Below, piece after piece: positions 53,148 to 62,495 of a stretch of DNA of 64,000 bases. The notes beneath the pieces are model-generated. The model had not been told where the DNA came from and did not search any database. It was given only the letters and a program-made list of their open reading frames with translations. Source of the DNA: Novakomyces olei (lineage: Eukaryota > Ascomycota > Novakomycetes > Novakomycetales > Novakomycetaceae). Position numbers and translations under genes: made by a program. Positions within the stretch are counted from its first letter, which is position 1; each line of letters starts with the position of its first letter. The DNA lies in NCBI GenBank assembly GCA_016906335.1, contig JADEYG010000015.1, forward strand, positions 1 to 64,000, given 5' to 3'.

Positions 53148-54887
53148 ATGACGGTACATTGGTGGAAAGAAGGTGTCATTTACCAAATTTACCCTGCATC
53201 TTTCCAGGACTCAAACGGCGATGGCATCGGAGATATTCCGGGCATTATTTCGCGCCTGGATTACATCGCGTCGTTAGGCGTGGACATTGTGTGGATCAGC
53301 CCACACTACAAGTCGCCCCAGATTGATATGGGTTACGATGTGGCTGATTATACGGATATCCACGAGCCGTACGGTACGCGGGAGGATTGCGAGAAGCTTA
53401 TTGCCGAAACGCATGCGCGTGGGATGCGGATTATTTTTGACCTCGTTGTTAATCACACGTCGGATCAGCACCACTGGTTCCGTGAATCGCGTTCGTCACG
53501 CGACTCGCCGAAGCGTGATTGGTACATTTGGCGCCCGGCACGGTATGACGAGCAAGGTCAACGGCACGAGCCCAATAACTGGGCCAGTTTCTTTGGTGGC
53601 AGTGCCTGGAAGTGGGATGAGGAGACACAGGAATACTATCTCCATCTTTTTGCTGTTGAACAACCCGATTTGAATTGGCGAAATCCTGAAGTACGCGAGG
53701 CAGTCAAGCGGGATGCCATGCGATTCTGGCTGGATCGTGGTGTTGACGGCTTCCGTATCGATACTGTCAACATGTACAGCAAACCTGAGCAGTTCGTTGA
53801 TGTCCCCTGTGCTTCCCCAGACTCAGAGTTCCAAAATGCATCCCACATATTTTGCAACGGGCCGGAAATGCACAATTACTTGCGAGAAATGAACGATGTC
53901 TTGAGCGAGTATGACGCAATGACGGTGGGAGAGCTGCCGAGCACACCTGATCCCGCACACGTTCTAAGGTACGTGGGCGCCTCAGCTCGGCAGCTGAATA
54001 TGGTCTTCCAGTTTGATCTTTGTACAATCGGGTTTGAGAAAAAGTCTAACGAAGGTCGTTTGTTCCAGGCGCCCTATACCTTGACGGATCTCAAGGAAAT
54101 TGTCGAGCGGTGGCAGACTTTCATTGAGGGCAACGATGGCTGGACTACGAATTTTCTGGAGAACCATGATCGACCAAGGGCTGTTTCCTACTTTGCCGAT
54201 GATAGTCCCGAGTTCCGTGTGGCGTCGGCTAAAATGCTGGCAACATTACTGCTCACACTGACGGGCACGTGCTTTGTTTACCAAGGCCAGGAGATCGGAA
54301 TGACTAATGTTCCGCGTGATTGGCCGATCGAAGAATACAAGGACGTTGATTCTATCAATTTCTATGCTGAGCATTACGCAAAAAGCGGGGGAGATGCCAA
54401 AACAATGACCCGAGTAATGACTGACTTACGTATGCTCGCACGTGACAATGCTCGTACTCCTGTTCAGTGGGATGGAAGCGAATATGCTGGATTTTCAAAG
54501 ACTGATACAAAAGACAAGAAGGTCATTTCGAAACCCTGGATGCGTGTAAACGACAACTACCCAGAGATTAATGTTGCTCGGCAGGTGGGCGATAAGACCA
54601 GTATACTCTCGTACTACCGTAGCCTGTTGGAGTTTAGGAAGCAACACAAGGATTCACTTGTTTATGGTGGGTTTACAGTTCTGGATCGTGAAAATCAAAA
54701 TGTTTTTGCTTTCAAGAAGCGAGGACAAAGCGAAACTGCTGTCGTTGTGCTCAATTTTACAAATCGAAAACAGGATTTGCCTGCGGGAGTTTCATCAGGC
54801 TCTTCGAAATTGGCAAAGTCGTCGTTGGTAACGCCTTCAACTTCTGCCTCTCTTGAGCCTTTTGAGGCTCGCATTTACCTCGGTTAA
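53148..54887 (+). CDS. Maltase (alpha-1,4-glucosidase, GH13)
   Basis: 579 residues, intracellular alpha-glucosidase of glycoside hydrolase family 13, hydrolysing maltose and related sugars to glucose. Domain A begins WWKEGVIYQIYPASFQDSNG. The catalytic residues are the nucleophile D205 in GFRIDTVN, the acid E262 in TVGELPS, and D341 in ENHDRPR. The calcium/loop region reads DSNGDGIGD. The residue after the nucleophile is Thr, as in yeast maltase, rather than the Val of isomaltase, which favours alpha-1,4 substrates. No signal peptide is present, so sugar must first be imported by the adjacent permease. No intron. Confidence 0.95.
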   Translation: MTVHWWKEGVIYQIYPASFQDSNGDGIGDIPGIISRLDYIASLGVDIVWISPHYKSPQIDMGYDVADYTDIHEPYGTREDCEKLIAETHARGMRIIFDLVVNHTSDQHHWFRESRSSRDSPKRDWYIWRPARYDEQGQRHEPNNWASFFGGSAWKWDEETQEYYLHLFAVEQPDLNWRNPEVREAVKRDAMRFWLDRGVDGFRIDTVNMYSKPEQFVDVPCASPDSEFQNASHIFCNGPEMHNYLREMNDVLSEYDAMTVGELPSTPDPAHVLRYVGASARQLNMVFQFDLCTIGFEKKSNEGRLFQAPYTLTDLKEIVERWQTFIEGNDGWTTNFLENHDRPRAVSYFADDSPEFRVASAKMLATLLLTLTGTCFVYQGQEIGMTNVPRDWPIEEYKDVDSINFYAEHYAKSGGDAKTMTRVMTDLRMLARDNARTPVQWDGSEYAGFSKTDTKDKKVISKPWMRVNDNYPEINVARQVGDKTSILSYYRSLLEFRKQHKDSLVYGGFTVLDRENQNVFAFKKRGQSETAVVVLNFTNRKQDLPAGVSSGSSKLAKSSLVTPSTSASLEPFEARIYLG

Positions 54888-55459
54888 TTGGGTGAATTTT
54901 ATCGATTCGAGCAAAAAACAGTGAAACAGCAGACCAGCATAGGCGTAATTGTGTAAATGTCACCTGCTCTGAATTAAAACTTTCATGAATTTCAATAATA
55001 AAGCTATTGTATACACTTATATATTGTTTCGTCATATTCAATTTGTTTGCTTCGGATTGGGTTAGTGATTTTGTGGATTTATTCTTTTATTAGTGAGTAT
55101 ATTGTCATCGTATTGGCAGTGCAGCAAAGTGAAATGGTCTTGTATACAAGTTTAAGAGAGTTGTGAATTAACCTGGCACGTGGAAAATAAAAGAATAGAA
55201 TGAGTTGGTTCATCATATAAAAATGTTCAGGGACAGCCTCGATAAAAGCGTAGAAAATAGAATCTAATAAGAATGACTATTACAGGGCAATATCAAAGCG
55301 GTTTATTCTTTTTGATGGGGAATACAAGAGAATCAGGATTTCAAGCTGTATTTTGTTTCATTTCGAACTAATTAATTATTGACTTATTTATTTATTTATT
55401 TATTTGACTCGCAACGTTTTATCTGCATTTCCACATGATAACGTAGCCAAAACTTACAC
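54888..55459. other. Convergent intergenic region
   Basis: 3' regions of maltase and the regulator. A short TTTA repeat lies near 55384-55405. No gene. Confidence 0.45.
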
Positions 55460-57007
55460 TTAAAAACTCCGGGGTAAGCGCGACAATGTCGCCTGAAACA
55501 TTTCTCTAACGCTCAATTCAAAGGCATCGTTTGCTTGGATATAGGCTCCAACATTGATCAGTTCACGTACGTGAGCCACGTACTCGGGTTGTAAAAGTGG
55601 CAGGCCACAATCAACAACATCGAAAATAGCATCGAGAATATCAAGTAACTTTCTCAGCAAACCGAAGCCCTGGCTGAGTAAGGAAGCCGGTTGAGCACTG
55701 CGCAACAAGAAGCTTAGCCTCGATGAAAGTGTGAGCGGAAAAACAAGCGACATTATGCTCTGCCCTTGAGCTCTCAGTGGAAACCGGGCAATAATAATTC
55801 TCCATAAAATAGTCTGCAGCCATTGATGGGTCACAATAATATCCACCTGGTGTAACTCTAAAAGATCCTGCAAAATTTCTGGGTTAATTTGAAAACTGTC
55901 CTGCATACGATTGAGCCAAGCTTTAGTAACTTTGTGTTTACTACTAGTACAAGCACGCAACAGCTCGCCGTCCACTAAGGAAAATGTGCGTACCATATGT
56001 GTAAACCACCGTTGGGTTTCCATTGAAATATCCTGCAACCCATCAATTTCTTTTACAAAAAACTCCGAACCGCGGTCACTAGTCATTAGCCCTTCATCTC
56101 CGTTCGCCTGGGAAAACCTGGTAACTTGCCCAGTCTCTTGATCGCCTTGTTCCATTGTACCCGAGTCAATATCCGCTTGTTCCATACTTTGCAGTTCAAC
56201 ATCACCCTCTTCCGTTTCCATATCGTTAACTGCCTTTAGTCGTAACTCTCGTCCAGCGTGCCTTAGCGCCTCGTACCTCTCGTGCATAAATAAAATCCAA
56301 AAAGAAGCACAAATAACTCGTTCCTGTTTATTCCTGGACCTCAAGAACTTGACTATAGTCAGTGCTTCTTGCAGGTAAACGTAGCACAAATCGTCCATTC
56401 CCAGCGCAGCGTAAGACTGTTGCACAAATACTGCCACCATCATTGCCCGGAAATCTATCGGCTTTAGAACTCCCGGGGGTCCACGAGCAATAAGCGCAAA
56501 CTTTACCAACTCTTCCGTGTCCCTCCGGTCATTCTCTTCCTTTTGTAGAGTCGGACGCAGAGACGCAATCGTCGCTGCCGCTGCTGCTGCTAATAGAGCA
56601 ACTGACATTGGATCCGAGCCCATACTCGCCTGCTCTTTTCTCAAGGTTTCAACATGAAGGATGGGCATCATTGGATAAACAAACGTTTCGTACTCCTGCC
56701 AACGGCGTTCAAAATAGTCAGTATCAAACCTGCCGAGCACTTTGGCGTTACTCGCCTGCACTGTCAAACTTGGCGACCCGATCTGTTCAGATTCAGACGG
56801 TTTCTCAATCAAAGAATTTGGTAGAATTGGCGCATTGCCAATAGGCGCTCGCTGGAAGGGCCGGATACGAGAATTTCTGCGTCGCCCACCCGTCTGTGAC
56901 GTATAAGTGCAGCGTAAAAACAGATGAGCGCATGTTTGGCATTGCCGTTCTCCATTGCATTTGACTTTACGGTGCCTGCAAGCATCGCAAGCGCCTTTTG
57001 CAGTCAT
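55460..57007 (-). CDS. Zn2Cys6 transcription factor, probable MAL activator
   Basis: 515 residues from the first ATG. The binuclear zinc cluster sits at the very N-terminus, CDACRHRKVKCNGERQCQTC and on, spacing C-x2-C-x6-C-x5-C-x2-C-x6-C, followed by a basic linker (GGRRRNSRIRPFQR). The middle region (EYETFVYPMMPILHVETL...) is the usual fungal activator regulatory domain. An acidic, Glu/Asp/Gln-rich insert occurs near residues 260-300. It lies next to the maltase and permease, so regulation of the MAL pair is the simplest reading, by analogy with MAL activators and AmyR-like proteins. Confidence 0.85.
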   Translation of the reverse strand: MTAKGACDACRHRKVKCNGERQCQTCAHLFLRCTYTSQTGGRRRNSRIRPFQRAPIGNAPILPNSLIEKPSESEQIGSPSLTVQASNAKVLGRFDTDYFERRWQEYETFVYPMMPILHVETLRKEQASMGSDPMSVALLAAAAAATIASLRPTLQKEENDRRDTEELVKFALIARGPPGVLKPIDFRAMMVAVFVQQSYAALGMDDLCYVYLQEALTIVKFLRSRNKQERVICASFWILFMHERYEALRHAGRELRLKAVNDMETEEGDVELQSMEQADIDSGTMEQGDQETGQVTRFSQANGDEGLMTSDRGSEFFVKEIDGLQDISMETQRWFTHMVRTFSLVDGELLRACTSSKHKVTKAWLNRMQDSFQINPEILQDLLELHQVDIIVTHQWLQTILWRIIIARFPLRAQGQSIMSLVFPLTLSSRLSFLLRSAQPASLLSQGFGLLRKLLDILDAIFDVVDCGLPLLQPEYVAHVRELINVGAYIQANDAFELSVREMFQATLSRLPRSF

Positions 57008-58649
57008 ATATAAATCTAGTACATTTTTGTGGGGACTGTATGTGGGCTGAGGGCAGTAAACTGGTCCAAAACCAAGCTGTGGATAACTCGAACCCGGATT
57101 AGATTGCAATTACTTATTTTAAAGGTGAAGTAACAAGATGAATGTGGGGATGGATAAATTTGGGTCGAATTTACATATGTTTGGCTTGTCATTACATAAT
57201 GTACTGTACCACATGAAACTTCTAGGCCGGGTTTTGCGATTAGAAGAAATTATAATAAAAATTGACTAAATTTAAAGAACTTTTGGTTAAAGCACTTCTC
57301 AGACGAATGATTGATTGCATCTTGATTTTTGGAATTTAAGAAAACGTAAAAGGAGAACCTTGATAATTGTTTTAGTATCTGCTAAACACCAATATGACCT
57401 AATTCCGCCCTAATCAATCAATTATTTCATATACTGAACATCAACTCATGTCAACAACAAAGAGCAAATAGCGTCGCTTGTGCTCTTAGTCAACTCATCT
57501 ACATGTCTCTTGACTTGCAATGCTTATCGTATGTGTGATTGTTCTTCCTTCTTGTCATCGAGTAGGAAACAGAGAGTGTCATGATATCGGAATGGCTAGA
57601 GATGACGGATCTCGGTCCTCTCACTCGATTACTTAACATCGCTAATAGACGAAAACTATTTGTGATGTAGGTTTTAATTGAAGCATCAGAATTAATTAAA
57701 AATCAGCCAATAAAACGATTCATTTACGTATGATATTTAGAATCGGATTAGAGAGAAATAGCATTTGTAACCTGTAAGCGAGATTAGTTTTATCCCATTA
57801 TCAAATTTACCAATATATTTGTTGCAATTGTTTTACACGAAGACAATTTTTTAGCTGCTAATTGCCTCCCTCGGCCGCTGAATTTTTGATTTATTCTTAA
57901 TTTCTTTACTGTCGGATCTCGCTTACTCTGTGCACACCCGAGTTCCTTTGCGTGGGACGTTCTTCTTCTGAACACTACAAACTCAAATTGTTTTCTGTGG
58001 TGTATCTTAAATAATTTGTGCACGCGAATACATTAACATATAAACTGGATATAAATCACAAACGAACCCCACTAACTACCGGTCAGCATGAGCATATCTG
58101 AATCGCATTTTGCAGCCCGGCCATGTACAATGCGCTTACTGGAATATTCAATTGTATTCATATCATCTATAAATACAGATGTAATTAAGAGGAATAATAT
58201 TTACAAAGTATTCACCAGAAAACCTGCAATGTTTTAATTATTTTTCACATGTTATAGTGCTCGTTCGTGTGTGCTCCCTTACGCTTATTGGCCCTTTGAA
58301 ACAACATATTGGAAACAAGGTCTAGCACTTTTCATTTTGATGAACGATTACTCTTGAATTCGTTTCATTTCCACGCTGTCGTTAATAAACATGGCAAAAT
58401 ATCAATAGAGGGCTTTTATTTAGCACTACTTTTCATACATCGATATGTATATAATATGTTTACCAAAAAGTATTCCTTGTCGTTTATTTGCTCCTTATAT
58501 CGTTAAACCGATACTCATGATTACTTGTCGAATCTGATGATACGTGGGCAAGTGCGGATTCACTGATAACGGCGGCAGAGCGCAAGAAGCCAAAACATCC
58601 AAATTTTCAGCTTCAGGTCGACAGGGATAACTCTGATTTTATTCCTACA
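57008..58649. other. Gene-free divergent region
   Basis: 1.6 kb, no family resemblance on either strand. It holds the promoters of the two zinc-cluster genes. Confidence 0.5.
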
Positions 58650-60817
58650 ATGGAGGAATCAAGCTGCCTTATCTGCCGCAAACGAAAAGTGAGTCTGAAC
58701 GCGTTTTCCTTGCCTCCACTATGAAATGGCCTTCTATTACTATCTTCGTCTTTTGTCCTAAGTCGCTTTCTCCACTTCGCCTTCCTTTGTCTTTGTTTCT
58801 GTTTTGTATTCGCTTGTTTTTTGAACAGGCTCTGACTCTGATCAATTCTAACTTGTAGATAAAATGCGATCGCACTCCCGGCTCGTGCCTTGCCTGCAGC
58901 AAGTTTGGTGAACGTTGTGTTTATAGCGCTGCAAGGCCACACATCACAGCACGACCCAGCTGGACTGACTCGTCAACTACACAAGCAGGTTTAAAAAGGC
59001 GCAGGGTGTTGGCGTCATGTACATCTTGTAAACGAGCCAAGGCCAAATGCTCGGGGGACTCGCCTTGTGCCCGGTGCGAATCAAAAAGCATTTCATGTAA
59101 TTATTTAAATATTGAAGTAGCCGCTAGCGACGGCGGCAATACCATTCCAGCTAGATATGCCTGGTTATTCTCGCGTGATTTACCTTTGGCAGATCGAGTG
59201 AGGGAACTTGTTGATACTTTTTTTGCGCGTGTTCATAATGTACGCTGCCTCGGGTTTATACACCCGCCTTCTTTTATCGAAAGGCTCCAGCACGGGACGG
59301 TAAACAGTGCACTTTTGTACATAGTATGCGCACTCGCAGCACCTTTTGTGGCGGCCGAATTTGACGCTTTTGATTCTCAGTATCAGAGTATTACAGCTGG
59401 CAAAGATTGGGCTGAAATAGCATTACAGCAATGTGTTTTTGATAACTTTGGAGACAGCAGCATTGAGAAATTGGAGACGGAAATTTTATTACACGAATAT
59501 TTTCTCCGTGTCGGAGAGTACGGCAAGGCTTTCTGCTTGTCTGGGCTCGTCGCTCGACATTTGCAGGTGCTGCAACTTAGCATCGAGGCAGATCATGATG
59601 TTTTATGCCTTAAATCCAGCAAGGTTGCTTGGATTGCAAAAGAGAGCAGGCGGAGGCTCGCTTGGACGTGTTATCTAATGGATGCTTTCATTGAGTGTGG
59701 AATTGATCAGCTTTGTTTCGTTTCCAGTCAACATATACACGTCCAATTACCTTGTCGTGAAGAATTTTTCATCGCTAATGTACCCTGCGTGACGGAGATG
59801 CTCTCTGCCGGCAAAATCTTACCTTTTTTAGACGCAGGCAGTAAAGGTAGTAGTTTTTCATCAACTGCAGCATGCTGGAGTCAAAATTTGGACATGAGAG
59901 CCTTGTACATACGTGCAATGGCGCTGAGATCAAGGATATTAAAGTACGTTAAACATTTGGAAGCCGAAGTGCCCTGGAACGCGACTTCGGGGTTTAAAGC
60001 GCTAAAAATGGAACTTTTATCGCTTGAATCTTCGATTCCGGATGTGTATAAAATGAATCGGGAAAACACAGATCTTTACAAGTCACTGAACCGGTTGAAC
60101 CTTTATTTTGGTCTTCATATTCTCATTGCACAAACATTTAACGACCTTTACCGTATTGGAGTCGCCAGACTTGTTCATCCGGATTTTGCAACCAGATGGA
60201 TCCGTGATAATTGCCCATTTTCGTTTGCGTTAGAATGTCATCGCACGTGTGCCGGTAAGGCTGTTTATATTGCTCGATTACTACGCGAACTGTTCCACTG
60301 TCATCGGCCTAGTTTCGTCGACACGCCTTTTGCTCTTCATATTCAATTATGCAGCAATGTTCTGGTTACAACAGTAGATTCCTGGCGCGGATGGGGGCCG
60401 TCATTAACTGCGGACGGCTGCAAGACGGAGGAAGACTCTTACGAATTGTACCAAAGTTTATTGGAAAATAATGTGGAAATGATAAAGTACTTGCAAAAGT
60501 ACCTTAAAGCCGACTTGTACTATGAATCCGTGACGCAAGCATTACTCCATTTTAATCGGACGTATCAAAAGCTATCCGCGTCCGGGAACGATAAAAAAGC
60601 TGTTGCCAATAAAGAAACAGCAAGCAATAATGGCACACTTAAAGAACGGCCGGGCAGTTGCCCGCCTCAGTTCTCTTTGGAATACATTCTAAATCCTTTG
60701 GGAACGTTGCCGATGGCACAGCAAGAAGCAAGTGAAAAGAACATGCTAGAATCGAGTGACGAGACTGAACAGCCGCCGCCGCTGAAGGGGATCGTAGTCG
60801 CTAACGGCATCGGCTAG
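58650..60817 (+). CDS. Transcription factor with two tandem Zn2Cys6 clusters, two exons
   Basis: Exon 1 58650-58688 and exon 2 58859-60817, joined over a 170-nt intron (GTGAGT...TTCTAACTTGTAG), give 665 residues. The intron falls inside the first zinc cluster: CLICRKRK joined to IKCDRTPGSC. Splicing yields C-x2-C-x6-C-x6-C-x2-C-x6-C. A second full cluster follows after about 30 residues, CTSCKRAKAKCSGDSPCARC and on (C-x2-C-x6-C-x5-C-x2-C-x6-C). No ATG precedes the second cluster in its frame, which supports the spliced start. The remainder matches the fungal regulator middle domain (FARVHNVRCLGFIHPPSF). Tandem clusters are uncommon. Possible second regulator of the neighbouring MAL genes, or unrelated. 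Confidence 0.82.
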
Positions 60818-61670
60818 AATTCAGTGCTAGATCAAATTACGGATTGGGTATCGTTCATACCCGATCAAGGATACCCCACATTTCTAGAACATGAGGTTCG
60901 TCGTGTAGAAGGTGGTTTGTGAGCGAATTGTTATGATGCCTATTAGTATTAGGATGGCGATATTTTTAAGTGGGTAGATGTCAAATTGCGTTTTATAAAT
61001 CGGTAAACCCCCATTTAAACGGTGCACAGCCAATACTCGAATCGTGCAACCCGCACACACATTGTACTTGACACAATGCGTCAGCGATCACACCTACTTT
61101 GACTAATGAAATCAATAAACTGCACACGTTCCCTTGGTTTTCTGGTCTGGTCTGATTTTTGTAGACCTCTTTGGCGGCTTGAAGGTGGGACAATGGGTAG
61201 GAAGCAGACTAGTCTATAAAGCTCTATTGAAGATCAAGCCTTGCAGTTATCGGCTAAGGACTAACAAAGCGTGGCTCTTCAATGCCAGCGTCGAAAGGGC
61301 AAAGTCCATAGGTCAGCAGCTGAGAAGGTGCATTACCTAAAAGGGAGATTGTTCATCTTGGTACTGTATAGAGGTCAAGGGCTAATCCAACGATAGCTTG
61401 TGTAAAACCCGTGTTAAATTATCACGATAAACCCTATATTAAACAAAAATCAAGCAGCCATGAGAGCGCCATAATATAGCAGATCAATAGCAATATTTGT
61501 ATGCAAGTATAGGCCATAAATTAAATCAAATATTTATTCAGCAGTTTATACGGCAGTGTGTGCACTAGAACGCGTGGCATCTGGCCCATTTAGTCTGGGC
61601 TGTGTACGAAGCGCGGCGACAAAGTCTCTCAATATCGTCGGCATACTGTGCGGTATTGGACGTGTCGCGA
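60818..61670. other. Gene-free region
   Basis: No gene is seen. The frame of the next gene is open for about 70 bases upstream of its first ATG but without a convincing exon. Confidence 0.45.
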
Positions 61671-62495
61671 ATGGTTCGCGAACGGGACTACGGGACGAGC
61701 ACAGAGTCGTGGGGCACTCCGGCCGTGACGGTTGTGGACTCTGACAACGCTGTTTTTCTGACAATACCATTGGCTTTTATCTCTACTGCGGGCACGGCCA
61801 GCGTGCAAAAAGTCGCATACCTCCATTATATCGTACACGCTGCGCTTGAAAATGACAAAGTGGAACTGCGCCGGGGCTCGAGTATCTGCGCGCTGGATGA
61901 CGAGATAATCGCGGGCTCGTACAGACTGACGCATCCTGTTGCAAGCGACATTTTATTCCGCCCTGGTCCACAGGGCAAATCGGCCTCTAAGAATATGTCC
62001 GCAACATCCTCCGAATCGACTGTGAGCCGGTCGTCTAGAAGCTCAGTAGGGCAAAACGAGTTTCGGCTTAAAGTACTCGGGCGCGATAGCCTTGGATGCT
62101 TGGTCTCCCATGACAGGGATCCGATTCCACTGGAGGCCTGCCATATTGTGCCATACAGCCTGGGACAGGTGTTTTTGGATCGCTTAACTGATTTCGCGAA
62201 TACAGGAGCGAGCGTTGGGCTGTACAGTCCGAGGAACGGGCTGACGCTAAACAAAAGCTTACACGCCATGTTTGATCGGTATCAGTTTGGTATCTGGGTT
62301 GAGGACGGGGTATACTATGTGCACTCGTTTTATATGGGCGGGGGCAAGTACCACGGCGAGCGGCTCCGGTGGTTCGTAGACGTCACTGATTCTGAAAAGC
62401 CTGATCCCTGCTTACTGGAATGGCACTACAAGCAGTGTACCATGGCACGGTTCCGGGGATTCAAGGTGCCAATGACAGAGTACGATACCCGCTAA
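61671..62495 (+). CDS. HNH-nuclease domain protein, uninterrupted member
   Basis: 274 residues from ATG (MVRERDYGTS). Family module first: VTVVDSDNAVFLTIPLAF and SVQKVAYLHYIVHAAL. A Ser-rich linker (TVSRSSRSSVGQ) follows. The HNH core then reads FRLKVLGRDSLGCLVSHDRD and LEACHIVPYSLGQ with the conserved Cys and His, then SPRNGLTLNKSLHAMFDRYQ, YYVHSF and EWHYKQCTMARFRGF. It is closest to the broken copy at 15.4 kb. The copies at 11.0 and 21.5 kb form a second subgroup with PKSRG instead of PYSLG and with four introns. This member lies about 40 kb inward of its relatives, next to the double-cluster regulator. DNA cleavage is expected from the domain. Role unknown. Confidence 0.85.
   Translation: MVRERDYGTSTESWGTPAVTVVDSDNAVFLTIPLAFISTAGTASVQKVAYLHYIVHAALENDKVELRRGSSICALDDEIIAGSYRLTHPVASDILFRPGPQGKSASKNMSATSSESTVSRSSRSSVGQNEFRLKVLGRDSLGCLVSHDRDPIPLEACHIVPYSLGQVFLDRLTDFANTGASVGLYSPRNGLTLNKSLHAMFDRYQFGIWVEDGVYYVHSFYMGGGKYHGERLRWFVDVTDSEKPDPCLLEWHYKQCTMARFRGFKVPMTEYDTR

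Noticed and set aside
59006-60817. Zinc-cluster gene starting at 59006
   Set aside because: The codon there is GTG. An upstream ATG exon with a half zinc cluster splices in frame and completes it.
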